Assembly (NCBI RefSeq): GCF_001423745.1
Contig: NZ_LMPC01000002.1
Coordinates: 1-64,000, forward strand
Source: Arthrobacter sp. Leaf337
GTDB taxonomy: Bacteria > Actinomycetota > Actinomycetes > Actinomycetales > Micrococcaceae
Direction of reading: 5' to 3'
Length of the DNA: 64,000 nucleotides
Shown here: piece after piece, positions 18,036 to 27,088 of the stretch
Layout of the letters: each line of letters begins with the position of its first letter
Numbering within the stretch: position 1 is the first letter of the stretch
The notes under the pieces: generated by a model
Database searches by the model: none
Told to the model about the DNA's origin: nothing
The model's input: the letters and a program-made list of their open reading frames with translations, nothing else
Translations under genes and position numbers: made by a program

Positions 18036-19497
18036 CGCTGGCCGCCCTCCGCCAGGGGAGCACCGATGCGGCAGGGTTCGCCGGATCCACTCGCAACCAG
18101 TCGGGTGCGCCGTCGAACGGCCCTCCTTGGGGATCGTCCAGCGAGTGGCGGCGGATGATGTCGTAGCCCGGGTCCCAGATATCCCAGGCGACCCGGACCA
18201 TCAGGTATGCCGTGGCAATCATGTGCAGGCCCACCGCCAGCACGTAATAGGGCATATCGATGTTGTGCTGGGTCGGGCCCCCGCTCGTTACCTGCCCGAG
18301 GTACATCCAGACCGCCGCCCAGTGCAGGCCTTCGATGCCCTGCCAGATCAGGAAATCGCGCCAGCGCGGGCGGGCCAGGGCCAGAAGGGGGATCAGCCAG
18401 ATAACGAACTGCGGTGAATACACCTTGTTGGTCAGGATGAATGCCGCAACTATCAGAAACGCCAGCTGGGCGAGCCTGGGGCGGCGCGGTGACGTCAGCG
18501 CCAGCAAGGCGATGAGCACGCAGCTGATGAGGAACAGGTTGAGGGCGAGGGTGTTGATCGCTTCGGGCCCCAGGGGCATCCATTGCAGGCGCCCGGCCAC
18601 CAGGTTGTAGGCGAACCAGGGGGAGCTGTAGCCGGCCGGGCGGTCCTCGGTGAACTGGTAGAAGTACTTCCAGCCGGAGGGGTTCATCGCGGCGATGGGG
18701 AGGTTGATGGCGAGCCACGCGGCGGCGGCCGCGGCGGCGGTGACCAGCAGGGGTCGGATCTTTCCGGTCCGCAGCGCCAGCAGGAGGATCGCCCCGAAGA
18801 TCAGGACCGGGTAGAGCTTGGTGGCCGTACCCAAACCGATCAGGACGCCGGCCAGCACCAGCCGGTCACGGGAGAAGAAATACATCCCGACGGCCAGCAG
18901 GCACACGGCCCACATGTCCCAGTTGATCACCCCGGCGAGGATGATACCGGGGGCCACCGCCACCATAGCGGCGTCCCACGGCCGGCGCCGGCTCATGCGC
19001 GCAGTTGCGAGGACCGTGACGATCCAGACGGCGGCGATGAGAGTGGCATTGACGTCGAAGTAGCCGAGAATGCGTGCGTCGGTGGGGCCCTGCCCCGGGA
19101 CCAGCATGGCTGTCAGGCCCGCGATGATTCCCATCAGGACGGGATATTCGAAGAAGCTGCCTTCACTGAAGAAGGGAAAGGTGCCATCGCCCAGTCCGCG
19201 GTTGCGGAAAAGCTCCGGGAAATCCGAATAACAGGTGGAGTAGAACTGTCCCGGCGACTCCCAGCCGTTCGCGCGGCAGTAGTTCTTGACCATGATGCTT
19301 GCCAGGGCGGCCAGAACCGTAAGGATGATCAGAACGCGTTCAACGGTGAAAATACCCGGCGAGACGACTCCGGGTTCAGCCCGGCGCCCCATGGGCCCGC
19401 CGATCAGCTCGGTGAAGTTCCTGAGCAGGAGATCACTTCGGCTCGGAATAACCAGGCGGGACCGTTTCCGGTGCGCCGGCGGCATTGTCTCCTGCAT
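18028..19497 (-). CDS. GT87/DUF2029-family membrane glycosyltransferase
   Basis: A 489-residue multi-pass membrane protein with about 10-12 hydrophobic segments, of the family that includes actinobacterial polyprenyl-phosphate-mannose-dependent alpha-mannosyltransferases. Seen: an N-terminal cytoplasmic part of about 50 residues, a first membrane helix near VERVLIILTVLAALASIMV, an extracytoplasmic loop with conserved aromatic and acidic residues (CYSDFPELF and FFEYPVLMG), and several Trp-rich loops. Likely adds sugars to wall or lipid glycans outside the membrane; donor and acceptor are unknown. Overlaps the downstream CrtI-like gene by eight bases. Confidence 0.82.
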   Translation of the reverse strand: MQETMPPAHRKRSRLVIPSRSDLLLRNFTELIGGPMGRRAEPGVVSPGIFTVERVLIILTVLAALASIMVKNYCRANGWESPGQFYSTCYSDFPELFRNRGLGDGTFPFFSEGSFFEYPVLMGIIAGLTAMLVPGQGPTDARILGYFDVNATLIAAVWIVTVLATARMSRRRPWDAAMVAVAPGIILAGVINWDMWAVCLLAVGMYFFSRDRLVLAGVLIGLGTATKLYPVLIFGAILLLALRTGKIRPLLVTAAAAAAAWLAINLPIAAMNPSGWKYFYQFTEDRPAGYSSPWFAYNLVAGRLQWMPLGPEAINTLALNLFLISCVLIALLALTSPRRPRLAQLAFLIVAAFILTNKVYSPQFVIWLIPLLALARPRWRDFLIWQGIEGLHWAAVWMYLGQVTSGGPTQHNIDMPYYVLAVGLHMIATAYLMVRVAWDIWDPGYDIIRRHSLDDPQGGPFDGAPDWLRVDPANPAASVLPWRRAASDA

Positions 19498-19560
19498 GCC
19501 TCGAGCTTACCGTCGCAGCTGCGCACCAGCCGTCCCGGCCTGACGGCTGTACCGGCCAAC

Positions 19561-19587
19561 AAAAAGCCCACGCGTCGCCGCGTGGGC
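19561..19587 (-). terminator. Rho-independent terminator after the 47-aa gene
   Basis: A perfect nine-base stem (19566-19574 with 19579-19587) and a TCGC loop on the plus strand, followed on the minus strand by five T residues. It lies about 95 bp past the stop of the 47-residue gene and before the GT87 gene, so it ends that small transcript and isolates it from the next operon. Confidence 0.85.
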
Positions 19588-19681
19588 CTTCTGTGCATAA
19601 ATTTTGCTCGCCGCCATTGGATCTCCTGGATATTTCCGTTACCGGCTGCAGCGCGGTACTTGAGGGAACGACGATCATTAC

Positions 19682-19825
19682 TCAGCGAATGACGCCGCCC
19701 ATCTGGTGCAGGACGACATACACGTCTTCACGGTTCTGGTCGAGGAGCTGGCCGTTGAACAGCGTCTTCTCCTTCATCGCCGGCTGCCAGCCAAAGCGCA
19801 GAACGGCACGGAGCCTTTTCATCAT
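19682..19825 (-). CDS. Small basic protein of unknown function, 47 residues
   Basis: Not recognised. Seen: an ATGATG start preceded by GGAAGGAGGTAACC, one of the strongest ribosome binding sites in the window, GC-rich third codon positions like real genes here, and a clean terminator 95 bp downstream. The product is basic at the N-terminus (MMKRLRAVLRFGWQP), mixed-charge in the middle (MKEKTLFNG) and ends VVLHQMGGVIR; no membrane helix, Cys or signal peptide. An in-frame GTG at 19903 with AAAGGA upstream would give 73 residues, but the added part is weakly coding-like and contains the strong SD. Possibly part of one locus with the 31-residue frame at 20226-20321. Confidence 0.6.
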   Translation of the reverse strand: MMKRLRAVLRFGWQPAMKEKTLFNGQLLDQNREDVYVVLHQMGGVIR

Positions 19826-20225
19826 GGTTACCTCCTTCCGGGGTGTTGTCAGGCGGCGTCGGCCACGGTCGACGTGTTGCATGGTGCTGGCAGTGCTGCT
19901 CACTTAGGGTCCTTTGATGAGTGTTTCCGCCCGGAATTGGGCATGACGAATAGGGCCAATTAATTGACGGAATTAATGGCAGTAATGAGGCATAGGAATG
20001 CCCGGTGAATTGGCTCCGGAATAAAGACCGAAGCAATTGCTGGATTTCGCCAAGCGAAGAATGGCTCCAAGATGCAGCTACGCCACAGACCCCAACAAGA
20101 AGCCGGGTTCCGAACTATGGGGTGTTGCGTAACCACATGGGGCCGGCTTTACGGCTGGCTGCCGGGGAGCTTCCCGAGTCAGGATGCCGCCACAAGGATT
20201 CGGCCGGAAGGCCGGAATCGCCAGG

Positions 20226-20321
20226 TTAGGAGGCAGTCACTCCGTGAAAAGGGCGCGTGACAGCAGCAGAGGCCGGGGTGGCGGTGATGGTCATCTTCCA
20301 TCCGCTAGTCAAAGTAATCAT
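20226..20321 (-). CDS. Possible 31-residue peptide with strong RBS
   Basis: Not recognised. AAAAGGAGG lies about ten bases before the ATG. The peptide begins MITLTSGWKMTITATPASAA and is Thr/Ala-rich, without Cys or a membrane helix. A hairpin (20351-20374) sits in the presumed 5-prime leader and a second GC-rich hairpin with ATTCCGGCC/GGCCGAAT arms follows the stop. A -10-like TGTAAT with a -35-like TAGTCA 17 bp upstream is present further up. It could be a leader peptide, a small toxin or signal, or chance; codon choice is only partly genome-like. Confidence 0.4.
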   Translation of the reverse strand: MITLTSGWKMTITATPASAAVTRPFHGVTAS

Positions 20322-20452
20322 TTTTCCCAACCTCCTTTTCTATTCTGCCGCTGTTCGGTTGACTAACCGGACAGCACGCGCCGATGACCCTGGCAAAACG
20401 CACTGGAGTCAGGAATAAAATTACACCAGCATTGGGGCATTTGACTAGCGGA
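20301..20452. repeat. 13-bp perfect inverted repeat flanking a hairpin
   Basis: TCCGCTAGTCAAA at 20301-20313 is exactly complementary to TTTGACTAGCGGA at 20440-20452. Between them CTGTTCGGTT and AACCGGACAG form a stem (20351-20374) around GACT. The core TTGACTA occurs at 20358-20364 and 20441-20447 and, in reverse, at 20306-20312. It may be a small mobile-element relic or repeated operators; no flanking target duplication is visible. Confidence 0.55.
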
Positions 20453-20488
20453 TTTGAAGAATTGCAGGAAATATTTGATAAATCGTCT

Positions 20489-21073
20489 TTATAGTCCCCA
20501 GCGGACCACGGCCGGGGTCTTCTTGTCCCATCCAAGCGTGCAGACTTTAGCCGTCCCCAGGATGAAATGCCGGCCCTCGTGCGGGTCGAGTCCCAACCAG
20601 CGTGCGGTCAGGATCCTGGAGAAGTGTCCATGGGCCACAATCAGTACGTTGTCCAGTCCGGATTCCAGCACGCGGGCCACAATTTTGTCCGCCCGTGCAG
20701 CCACTTCCTCAAGGGCCTCGCCGTTGGGCACGCCGTGCGTCCAGATCAGGTACTCCGGGTTGTCCTTGCGGATCAGGTCGGAACTGATGCCTTCGTAGTC
20801 GCCATAGTTCCATTCCACTGCCAGGGGTTCCTGTTCAGCGTCGGGGAATCCCGCCAGTTCCGCCGTCCGGCGGGCGCGCCGCAGGGGTGAGGTCAGCACC
20901 AGGTCGAAGTCAACGCCGTCGAGAATCTTCCGTGCCTCCACGGACTGCTGCTCGCCCTCCACCGTCAGGGGCAGGTCGGTGAGCCCGGTGTACTGGCCGC
21001 TCTTGGACCATTCAGTTTCACCGTGGCGCAGGATCCAAAGCTGGGGGCGTGCGGTGCTGTTAAGTGAAATCAC
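20489..21073 (-). CDS. Histidine phosphatase (phosphoglycerate mutase-like)
   Basis: A 194-residue member of the histidine phosphatase superfamily. Seen: the phospho-acceptor RHGETEW at 16-22, a conserved Arg in LTSPLRRARRTAE, and the second catalytic His in VLIVAHGHFSRIL. A phosphatase of small metabolites is more likely than true phosphoglycerate mutase, given the short length and substrate-loop sequence. GTG 21073 directly abuts the TAA of cca (TAAGTG), so it is translated from the cca message. Its substrate is unknown. Confidence 0.9.
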   Translation of the reverse strand: MISLNSTARPQLWILRHGETEWSKSGQYTGLTDLPLTVEGEQQSVEARKILDGVDFDLVLTSPLRRARRTAELAGFPDAEQEPLAVEWNYGDYEGISSDLIRKDNPEYLIWTHGVPNGEALEEVAARADKIVARVLESGLDNVLIVAHGHFSRILTARWLGLDPHEGRHFILGTAKVCTLGWDKKTPAVVRWGL

Positions 21074-22564
21074 TTATGACTCCTCGGTAGTGGAAAGTTC
21101 GACGCCGGCGGCCGGCTGCTGTTCTGCGGCCGCGGGCTGGCTTGCCCACCACTCGCGCAGCCTGACCTCGGCCACTGCGGGATCGAGCGGGCCGTGCTCC
21201 ATGCGCTCTTCAAGCAGGAATTTGTAGGCCTTGCCCACCACCGGCCCGGGCTTCAGCCCAAGCAGGGCCATGATCTGGCCGCCGTCAAGGTCAGGCCGGA
21301 CCGCTTCCAGCGATTCCTGCTCGCGCAGCGCCGCAATGCGCGCCTCGAGGTCGTCATAGGCGAAGGAAAGCCTGTCGGCCTTGCGCTGGTTGCGTGTGGT
21401 CACATCCGACCGCGTCAACCGGTGCAGGCGTTCCAGGAGGGGCCCGGCGTCCGTCACGTAGCGGCGGACGGCGGAGTCGCTCCACCCGGCCTCGCCGTAG
21501 CCGTAGAAACGCATGTGCAGCTCCACCAGGCGTGCCACGGCCTTGATGGTGTCGTTGTCGAAGCGGAGGGCCTTCATCCGCTTCTTAGTCAGTTTGGAGC
21601 CCACCATGTCGTGGTGGCGGAAGCTCACGGCACCGCCCGGTTCGAAACGGCGCGTCGCCGGCTTGCCGACGTCGTGCATAAGGGCAGCGAACCGCAGCAC
21701 AAAATCGGGGCCGGGCACGGCGCCGTCGGAATCCGTCTCCAGGGATGCGGCCTGCTCAAGTACCTGCAGGGAATGCTGGTAAACGTCCTTGTGGCGGTGG
21801 TGTTCGTCCGCTTCGAGCCGCAGCGCGGAAACTTCCGGCAGGACGAATTCGGCCAGGCCTGTGTCCACCAGGAGGTCGATGCCCACGCGGGGATGCGCTC
21901 CGCAGATGAGCTTCACCAGTTCCTCGCGGATACGTTCCGCGGAAATAATGGTGATCCGTTCCGCCATCTGCGTCATCGCCTGCTTAACGTCCTCGCGGAC
22001 CGCCACACCGAGCTGGGAGGCGAAGCGGGCCGCCCGCATCATGCGTAGCGGGTCATCGGAAAACGACGACTCCGGCGAACTTGGCGTGGCCAGAACGGAG
22101 GCATGGAGGTCGCGGACGCCGCCGAACGGATCAACCAATTCCATCGAGGGCAGCCGCAGCGCCATGGCGTTAATGGTGAAGTCCCGGCGCAGGAGGTCAT
22201 CCGTGAGGGATGACCCGAACGCGACGACGGGCTTGCGTGACTCCGGGTCGTAAGCCTCGGCGCGGTAGGTGGTGATTTCAATCTGGAAGCCGGACTTCCG
22301 CATTCCGATGGTGCCGAATGCCCGTCCGATCTCCCAGAAGTTGTCCGCCCATTTCTTGATGAGCGCCAGAGTCTGGTCCGGCGTGGCGTCCGTGGTGAAG
22401 TCAAGGTCAGGGGAGAGCCTGCCCAGGAACAGGTCACGAACGGGGCCGCCTACCAGCGACAATTCGTGTCCGGCGTCGACGAAGCGCTGCCCGAGCTCCA
22501 GGACCACCGGGGCCACCTGGAAATCGACGGTGTGCGGGTCGGACTTTTGATGTGCGTGCGCCAT
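21074..22564 (-). CDS. cca: CCA tRNA nucleotidyltransferase
   Basis: A 496-residue class II CCA-adding enzyme that builds or repairs the 3-prime CCA of tRNAs, with a C-terminal HD domain. Seen: nucleotidyltransferase motif GGPVRDLFLGRLSPDLDF (residues 39-56) with the DxD metal ligands, RRDFTINAMAL, the ERIREEL neck motif, and HD residues in RFAALMHDVGKPATRRF. It is the PcnA/CCA homologue in the conserved actinobacterial block cca, NUDIX, murJ, trxBA upstream of the origin. ATG 22564 is separated by 160 bp from the divergent NUDIX gene. Followed without a gap by the histidine phosphatase. Confidence 0.95.
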   Translation of the reverse strand: MAHAHQKSDPHTVDFQVAPVVLELGQRFVDAGHELSLVGGPVRDLFLGRLSPDLDFTTDATPDQTLALIKKWADNFWEIGRAFGTIGMRKSGFQIEITTYRAEAYDPESRKPVVAFGSSLTDDLLRRDFTINAMALRLPSMELVDPFGGVRDLHASVLATPSSPESSFSDDPLRMMRAARFASQLGVAVREDVKQAMTQMAERITIISAERIREELVKLICGAHPRVGIDLLVDTGLAEFVLPEVSALRLEADEHHRHKDVYQHSLQVLEQAASLETDSDGAVPGPDFVLRFAALMHDVGKPATRRFEPGGAVSFRHHDMVGSKLTKKRMKALRFDNDTIKAVARLVELHMRFYGYGEAGWSDSAVRRYVTDAGPLLERLHRLTRSDVTTRNQRKADRLSFAYDDLEARIAALREQESLEAVRPDLDGGQIMALLGLKPGPVVGKAYKFLLEERMEHGPLDPAVAEVRLREWWASQPAAAEQQPAAGVELSTTEES

Positions 22565-22724
22565 AGTTACTTAAGCTTGTCAGAAAACCGTGCCAACAAG
22601 CACCAATCGGGGCCGCCTAACCCTGCCGTTACACCGTTGCTTCCGGAATTTACGTCATACGCAGTCCACTTTCTTGTCATGTTCCGGTCATCACGAACGG
22701 GCAAGAGTCGTTAGAGTGGACTTC

Positions 22725-23273
22725 ATGGCCCATCCCGTACCGAGTGCTCCTGGCAGGAGGACAAACCCACCGTTGCCGTCGGCAATCGGTGCCCATGTCG
22801 CGCCCGCCCAGCACTCGGGACCGGCCTCGCTGCCCACCGTTGAGGAAATCTCCGCCGGCGGCGTTGTTGTTGACACGTCCGACGGCGAACTGAGGGTTGC
22901 GATCATCGCCCGCCTCAACCGCGGGGGGCGCCTCGAGTGGTGCCTGCCGAAGGGCCATCCGGAGGGCAAGGAAAAGAACGAGGAAGCGGCCGTCCGCGAG
23001 ATCGCCGAAGAAACCGGCATCAGCGGAAGCATCCTGGCCCCGCTGGGCAGTATCGACTACTGGTTTACCGTCAGCGGACACCGCGTCCACAAAACCGTCC
23101 ACCACTACCTGCTCCGGGCCACGGGCGGCGAGCTGACTATCGAAAACGATCCCGACCAGGAAGCTGTGGATGTCGCCTGGGTGCCCATCCAGGAGCTCGC
23201 CCGCAAGCTGTCTTTTCCGAATGAGCGCCGCATCGCGGACCTCGCCAGGGAAGTCCTGCCGGATCACCTCTGA
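22725..23273 (+). CDS. NUDIX hydrolase (MutT4-like position)
   Basis: A 182-residue NUDIX hydrolase that cleaves nucleoside-diphosphate-linked substrates. Seen: a complete Nudix box in GHPEGKEKNEEAAVREIAEE ending TGI, with the REIAEE metal-binding core, preceded by a Pro/Ala-rich N-terminal 45 residues. ATG 22725 was taken because the region upstream in the same frame is not coding-like. It sits where MutT4 lies in mycobacteria, between cca and murJ, and its stop is seven bases before the murJ start, so the two are co-transcribed. The large DUF6049 membrane protein found between them in other Actinobacteria is absent. Confidence 0.92.
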   Translation: MAHPVPSAPGRRTNPPLPSAIGAHVAPAQHSGPASLPTVEEISAGGVVVDTSDGELRVAIIARLNRGGRLEWCLPKGHPEGKEKNEEAAVREIAEETGISGSILAPLGSIDYWFTVSGHRVHKTVHHYLLRATGGELTIENDPDQEAVDVAWVPIQELARKLSFPNERRIADLAREVLPDHL

Positions 23274-23279
23274 GGTTCT

Positions 23280-25325
23280 GTGACTGATTCCAAGACCGTC
23301 CAGCCCAGCGAGGCCCGCTCCAGTGCCGTCATGGCGGCCGGAACACTCGTCTCCCGGTTCCTGGGCTTCGGCAAGACCTGGATGCTGGGTGCAGCCCTTG
23401 GCCTCGGCTCCACGGTCAATGACACCTTTATCAATGCCAACAACCTGCCCAACCTGATCTTCCTCCTCGTGGCCGGTGGTGTGTTCAACGCCGTCCTGGT
23501 GCCCCAGATCATCAAGGCCAGCAAGGCCCCGGACAGGGGAGCGGACTACATCAGCCGCCTGCTCACCCTGGCTGTCCTGGTGCTTCTCAGCCTGACGCTG
23601 CTGGTGACCCTCCTGGCGCCGTGGGTTATTGAGCTGACCACGCAGGGCTATTCGGCGGAACAGAAATCACTGGCGGTTTCCTTCGCCTTCTGGTGCCTGC
23701 CCCAGATCTTCTTTTACGGCCTGTATGCCCTGCTCACGCAGGTCCTCAACGCCAACGGGGCGTTCGGACCGGCAATGTGGGCACCTATCCTGAACAACAT
23801 CGTGGCCATCGCCGGCCTGGGCATGTTCATCTGGATCCTCGGGGCCAACGTCACAAATCCCCACACCCTGGACAACTGGGGACCCACCCAGACGTTCCTT
23901 ATCGCCGGGTTTTCCACCATCGGCGTGGTGGCCCAGACGGCCATCCTGCTGATTCCGGTATTCCGGCTCCGGCTGGGACTCCGTCCAAGGTTTGGTTGGC
24001 GCGGAGTGGGCCTGGGGCAGGCCGCAAAACTGAGCGTCTGGACGCTCCTTACTGCCGCCGTCGGCCAGCTCGCCTTCCTGTACGTAATGCGCATTGCCAC
24101 TATTCCGGGTACCGAACGCCTGCGCCTCGAGCGTGCCGGGGATCCGGCGGCCGGGTTCCTCCCGGGCAACGCCGTGCTGGAAGTGGCCAGCCAGCTATAC
24201 CTGCTGCCGCACTCGATCATCGCCCTCTCGCTGGCCACCGTTCTGTTCAACAGGATGACGCGGGCCTCCCAGGACGGCGACAGGGCGGCCTTGCGGGACG
24301 CCCTGTCCCACGGCCTGCGGACCATGGCAGTGGCCACGGTCTTTGGCGCATTGGCTCTCTTCGCACTGGCCGGACCCCTGGGCATGTTCTTCTCCGGCGG
24401 CAAGGTGCAGGACGGCGTGATGCTCGCGCAGACCCTGACCATCCTGGCCCTCAGCACGCCGTTCATGAGCGCCAACTTCATGATGTCCCGGGTCTTTTAC
24501 GCCAACGAGGACGCCCGCACGCCCTTCTACATCCAGCTGGTCCTGGCGATCGTCAACGTGGTTGCGGCCTTCGCCATCCAGTTCTTGCCGTACAACCAGA
24601 TCATCTTTGCCATAGCCATCCTTTACACGGGCGGCAACATCCTGTCCGTGATTGTGAGTGCGCACTTCCTCCGCCGCCTTCTGGGGCACCTTGACGGCCC
24701 CCGCATCGCCAATTCGTACATACGCATGGGTTACGCGGCACTGGGTTCCGCCGTGGCCGGCGCCGGTGCGCTGTGGCTCATGGGCAGCTACAGCGCCGAC
24801 GGGTTCGCCTGGAGCGGCCGGATCGAGGCCTTGGTGACCGTCGTCGTCGTCGGGCCTGTGATGCTCGTGGCGTACCTGTTCCTGCTCAAGCTCTTCCGCG
24901 TCACGGAACTCCGCGACCTGCTGCAGCCGCTTCTCGGCAGGCTGGGGCGGGGGTCCGCCCCAACTACACCGGCGGACACCGCAGCGGATACGGCGCGGGA
25001 TACCGCCGGGCTCCGGGGACGCACGACGCCGGAGCGCGCCACCGTTTCGGTTGACACCGGCCTGATCCCCCGAATTTCCGGAGAGTTCGATGCGGCATCG
25101 TTCCGCGCGGGACCGCAGGTTGAGGAACCGGCACCGGACCATGACCCGCACCAAACCGCTTCCGCGGGTGAATACCTTCCGTCCGAGGATGTGCCCACCA
25201 CCGCGCGGGGTAGCATCATGCGCGAGGAAATCCCGCTGCCCGGGCGCCGTACCTTCCAGGGAACGGCCGGCCGCAACCCGCACTTCAGCACCCGCTCGGG
25301 AGGTCGGCGGAAGAAAAAGAGGTGA
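23280..25325 (+). CDS. murJ: Lipid II flippase MurJ/MviN
   Basis: A 681-residue polytopic membrane protein that flips lipid II during peptidoglycan synthesis. Seen: about 14 membrane helices in the first 550 residues, the N-terminal MAAGTLVSRFLGFGKTWML signature, and VLVPQIIKA near residue 75. The last 130 residues are hydrophilic, Pro/Thr/Asp-rich and probably disordered (cytoplasmic). GTG start seven bases after the NUDIX gene. Unlike mycobacterial MviN it carries no pseudokinase domain; that part is encoded by the next gene. Confidence 0.95.
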   Translation: MTDSKTVQPSEARSSAVMAAGTLVSRFLGFGKTWMLGAALGLGSTVNDTFINANNLPNLIFLLVAGGVFNAVLVPQIIKASKAPDRGADYISRLLTLAVLVLLSLTLLVTLLAPWVIELTTQGYSAEQKSLAVSFAFWCLPQIFFYGLYALLTQVLNANGAFGPAMWAPILNNIVAIAGLGMFIWILGANVTNPHTLDNWGPTQTFLIAGFSTIGVVAQTAILLIPVFRLRLGLRPRFGWRGVGLGQAAKLSVWTLLTAAVGQLAFLYVMRIATIPGTERLRLERAGDPAAGFLPGNAVLEVASQLYLLPHSIIALSLATVLFNRMTRASQDGDRAALRDALSHGLRTMAVATVFGALALFALAGPLGMFFSGGKVQDGVMLAQTLTILALSTPFMSANFMMSRVFYANEDARTPFYIQLVLAIVNVVAAFAIQFLPYNQIIFAIAILYTGGNILSVIVSAHFLRRLLGHLDGPRIANSYIRMGYAALGSAVAGAGALWLMGSYSADGFAWSGRIEALVTVVVVGPVMLVAYLFLLKLFRVTELRDLLQPLLGRLGRGSAPTTPADTAADTARDTAGLRGRTTPERATVSVDTGLIPRISGEFDAASFRAGPQVEEPAPDHDPHQTASAGEYLPSEDVPTTARGSIMREEIPLPGRRTFQGTAGRNPHFSTRSGGRRKKKR

Positions 25326-25492
25326 ACTGCCGCGGTTTCACCGTGCCTGTCTCACACGGCCGTAACGCACCATCGGCTAGGATCAGAAGCTAACTAGGGT
25401 AGTAGTAACAGACCAGAAATTAACCGGCTAACCGGCGTATCCGCTTTGGCATGATTGAGGCGGGGATTCCCCGGGCAGTCTAGGAGGAACCC

Positions 25493-27088
25493 GTGTCCCA
25501 CCCGATCGATGTTGGATCAGTGCTCGGCGGCCGCTACAAGGTCACCGCCACCGTATTGACCTCACACGACCATGATCTGGTGCTGGATGGTGTTGACCAG
25601 GTCCTCAACCGGCCGGTGAGCATCCTGGTTGCGGGTCCGGATAACGCGGAGCAGGTGGCCCAGAGCGCCCGCGAGGTTGCCACCGGGGAACGGCCCGGAA
25701 ACGTGCAGATCCTCGATCTTGGCGTCAGCGAGTCCACCACCTACCTGATCACCAACCACACGTCAGCCGCCGATCTCCTGGACCTCGTGGTTGCCTCCAA
25801 CCCGCCCTATGTGGAGCCCTTCTTCACGGACACGCTGGGCAGCGAGATTTTCGGTACCGCCCGGTCCCACGAGCCGGAAACATATGACGGCCTGTACGAC
25901 GAGGAAGAAGTCGACGCCGGCTACATCAACTACGGCAACAACCAGCCGGCCGGCCAGGACCGCAAGCCCACGTCCCCGCCGGTTGTCCCTCCCGTGGTGC
26001 CGCCCCGCACCGCGCCCGTTCGCCCGACGTCGGCCCCCTCCGTCGGCTCCTCCGGATCCGACTCGGGCCAGGCACGCGGGCATGGAGCCGGCGCTGCTGG
26101 AGCCGCTGCCGGCGCAGCCGGGCTCGCTGCCGGTGGCGCAGCGGCTGGCAAAGCGTCCCGGGAACCCACCACTGCACCTCAGGCGACCACCCCGCAGCAG
26201 GCCGTACCCGCCGGGCGGAACACCGAAACCCCCAATGCCCAGGCCCGCGCAGAAGCCGAATCGCCCAAAGTCTCCCTGTGGGCGAACAACGACTATGACT
26301 ACCCGGAAGAAGAGGCGCCCTCCACCGGGCCGGCCAGGACCGCCCGCGAACGGATGGCAGCCACATTCCCGGCATTCGCCGGTGGCGGTCGGGGCGACGA
26401 AGCGGACGAATATTACGACGACGACGAGCCACCGGAGCGCGAGCCACGGTCAATGCGGTGGCTCGTAGGAGGGCTGCTTGCTGCCGTGCTGGTGGTCGGC
26501 CTCATCTTTGCCGTCTCCAACCTCGGAAGCCTCTTCAAGAGCGAGCCCCAGAGCAACCCCGCTCCCGGAACCTCAAGCAGCGCGTCCCAGCCACAGACCA
26601 GCGGCGAGCCGACAGCAAGCCAGTCCACAGCGCCGGCCGCAGGTCCGCCCGCCGTCGAGGGCGTCTCCCGCCTTGGCGACTTCGATTTTGCCGCCACCTA
26701 CGATGGTGACCTTTCCAAGACGTTCGACGGCAATGCGGCAAGCTACTGGTCGGACATGGAGTTTGCAACGGACAACTGGGGCGGGCTGGCTCCCGATGTT
26801 TCCCTGGTGGTGAAGCTGAAGAGCCCCTCGAAGGTTTCGTCCATCACGCTCAGCCAGCTTGGCGGCTCCGGAGGCAACATCAGCGTGCTGACAAATGACC
26901 GTCCGTCCCTGGAAGGCGCCAAGCAGGTCGGGACCAACAGCTTTACCTCACCAGATCTGACCATGCCGCTCCCGGAGCCGGTCACAGCCCAGTACGTGAT
27001 CGTGTCCATCAAGAACCTGCCCAAGCTGGCTGCACCGAAAACCCGCTTCGGCTACGGTCTCCGCCTCGGCGAGATCAAGGTCCAGTAG
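25493..27088 (+). CDS. MurJ-partner protein: pseudokinase-like N-terminus, one TM, discoidin-like C-terminus
   Basis: A 531-residue single-pass membrane protein. Seen: an N-terminal segment of about 110 residues beginning VLGGRYKVTATVLTSHDHDL, which resembles a kinase N-lobe but lacks catalytic motifs; a long Pro/Ala/Glu-rich linker at 110-320; one membrane helix at about 325-347; and an extracytoplasmic beta-rich domain of about 140 residues with DGDLSKTFDGNAASYWSDM, like discoidin or galactose-binding folds. Mycobacterial MviN carries the same pair of domains fused behind the flippase, where the pseudokinase recruits FhaA. A strong SD (AGGAGGAAC) precedes GTG 25493. Role in regulating lipid II flipping is inferred by domain correspondence. 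Confidence 0.78.
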   Translation: MSHPIDVGSVLGGRYKVTATVLTSHDHDLVLDGVDQVLNRPVSILVAGPDNAEQVAQSAREVATGERPGNVQILDLGVSESTTYLITNHTSAADLLDLVVASNPPYVEPFFTDTLGSEIFGTARSHEPETYDGLYDEEEVDAGYINYGNNQPAGQDRKPTSPPVVPPVVPPRTAPVRPTSAPSVGSSGSDSGQARGHGAGAAGAAAGAAGLAAGGAAAGKASREPTTAPQATTPQQAVPAGRNTETPNAQARAEAESPKVSLWANNDYDYPEEEAPSTGPARTARERMAATFPAFAGGGRGDEADEYYDDDEPPEREPRSMRWLVGGLLAAVLVVGLIFAVSNLGSLFKSEPQSNPAPGTSSSASQPQTSGEPTASQSTAPAAGPPAVEGVSRLGDFDFAATYDGDLSKTFDGNAASYWSDMEFATDNWGGLAPDVSLVVKLKSPSKVSSITLSQLGGSGGNISVLTNDRPSLEGAKQVGTNSFTSPDLTMPLPEPVTAQYVIVSIKNLPKLAAPKTRFGYGLRLGEIKVQ

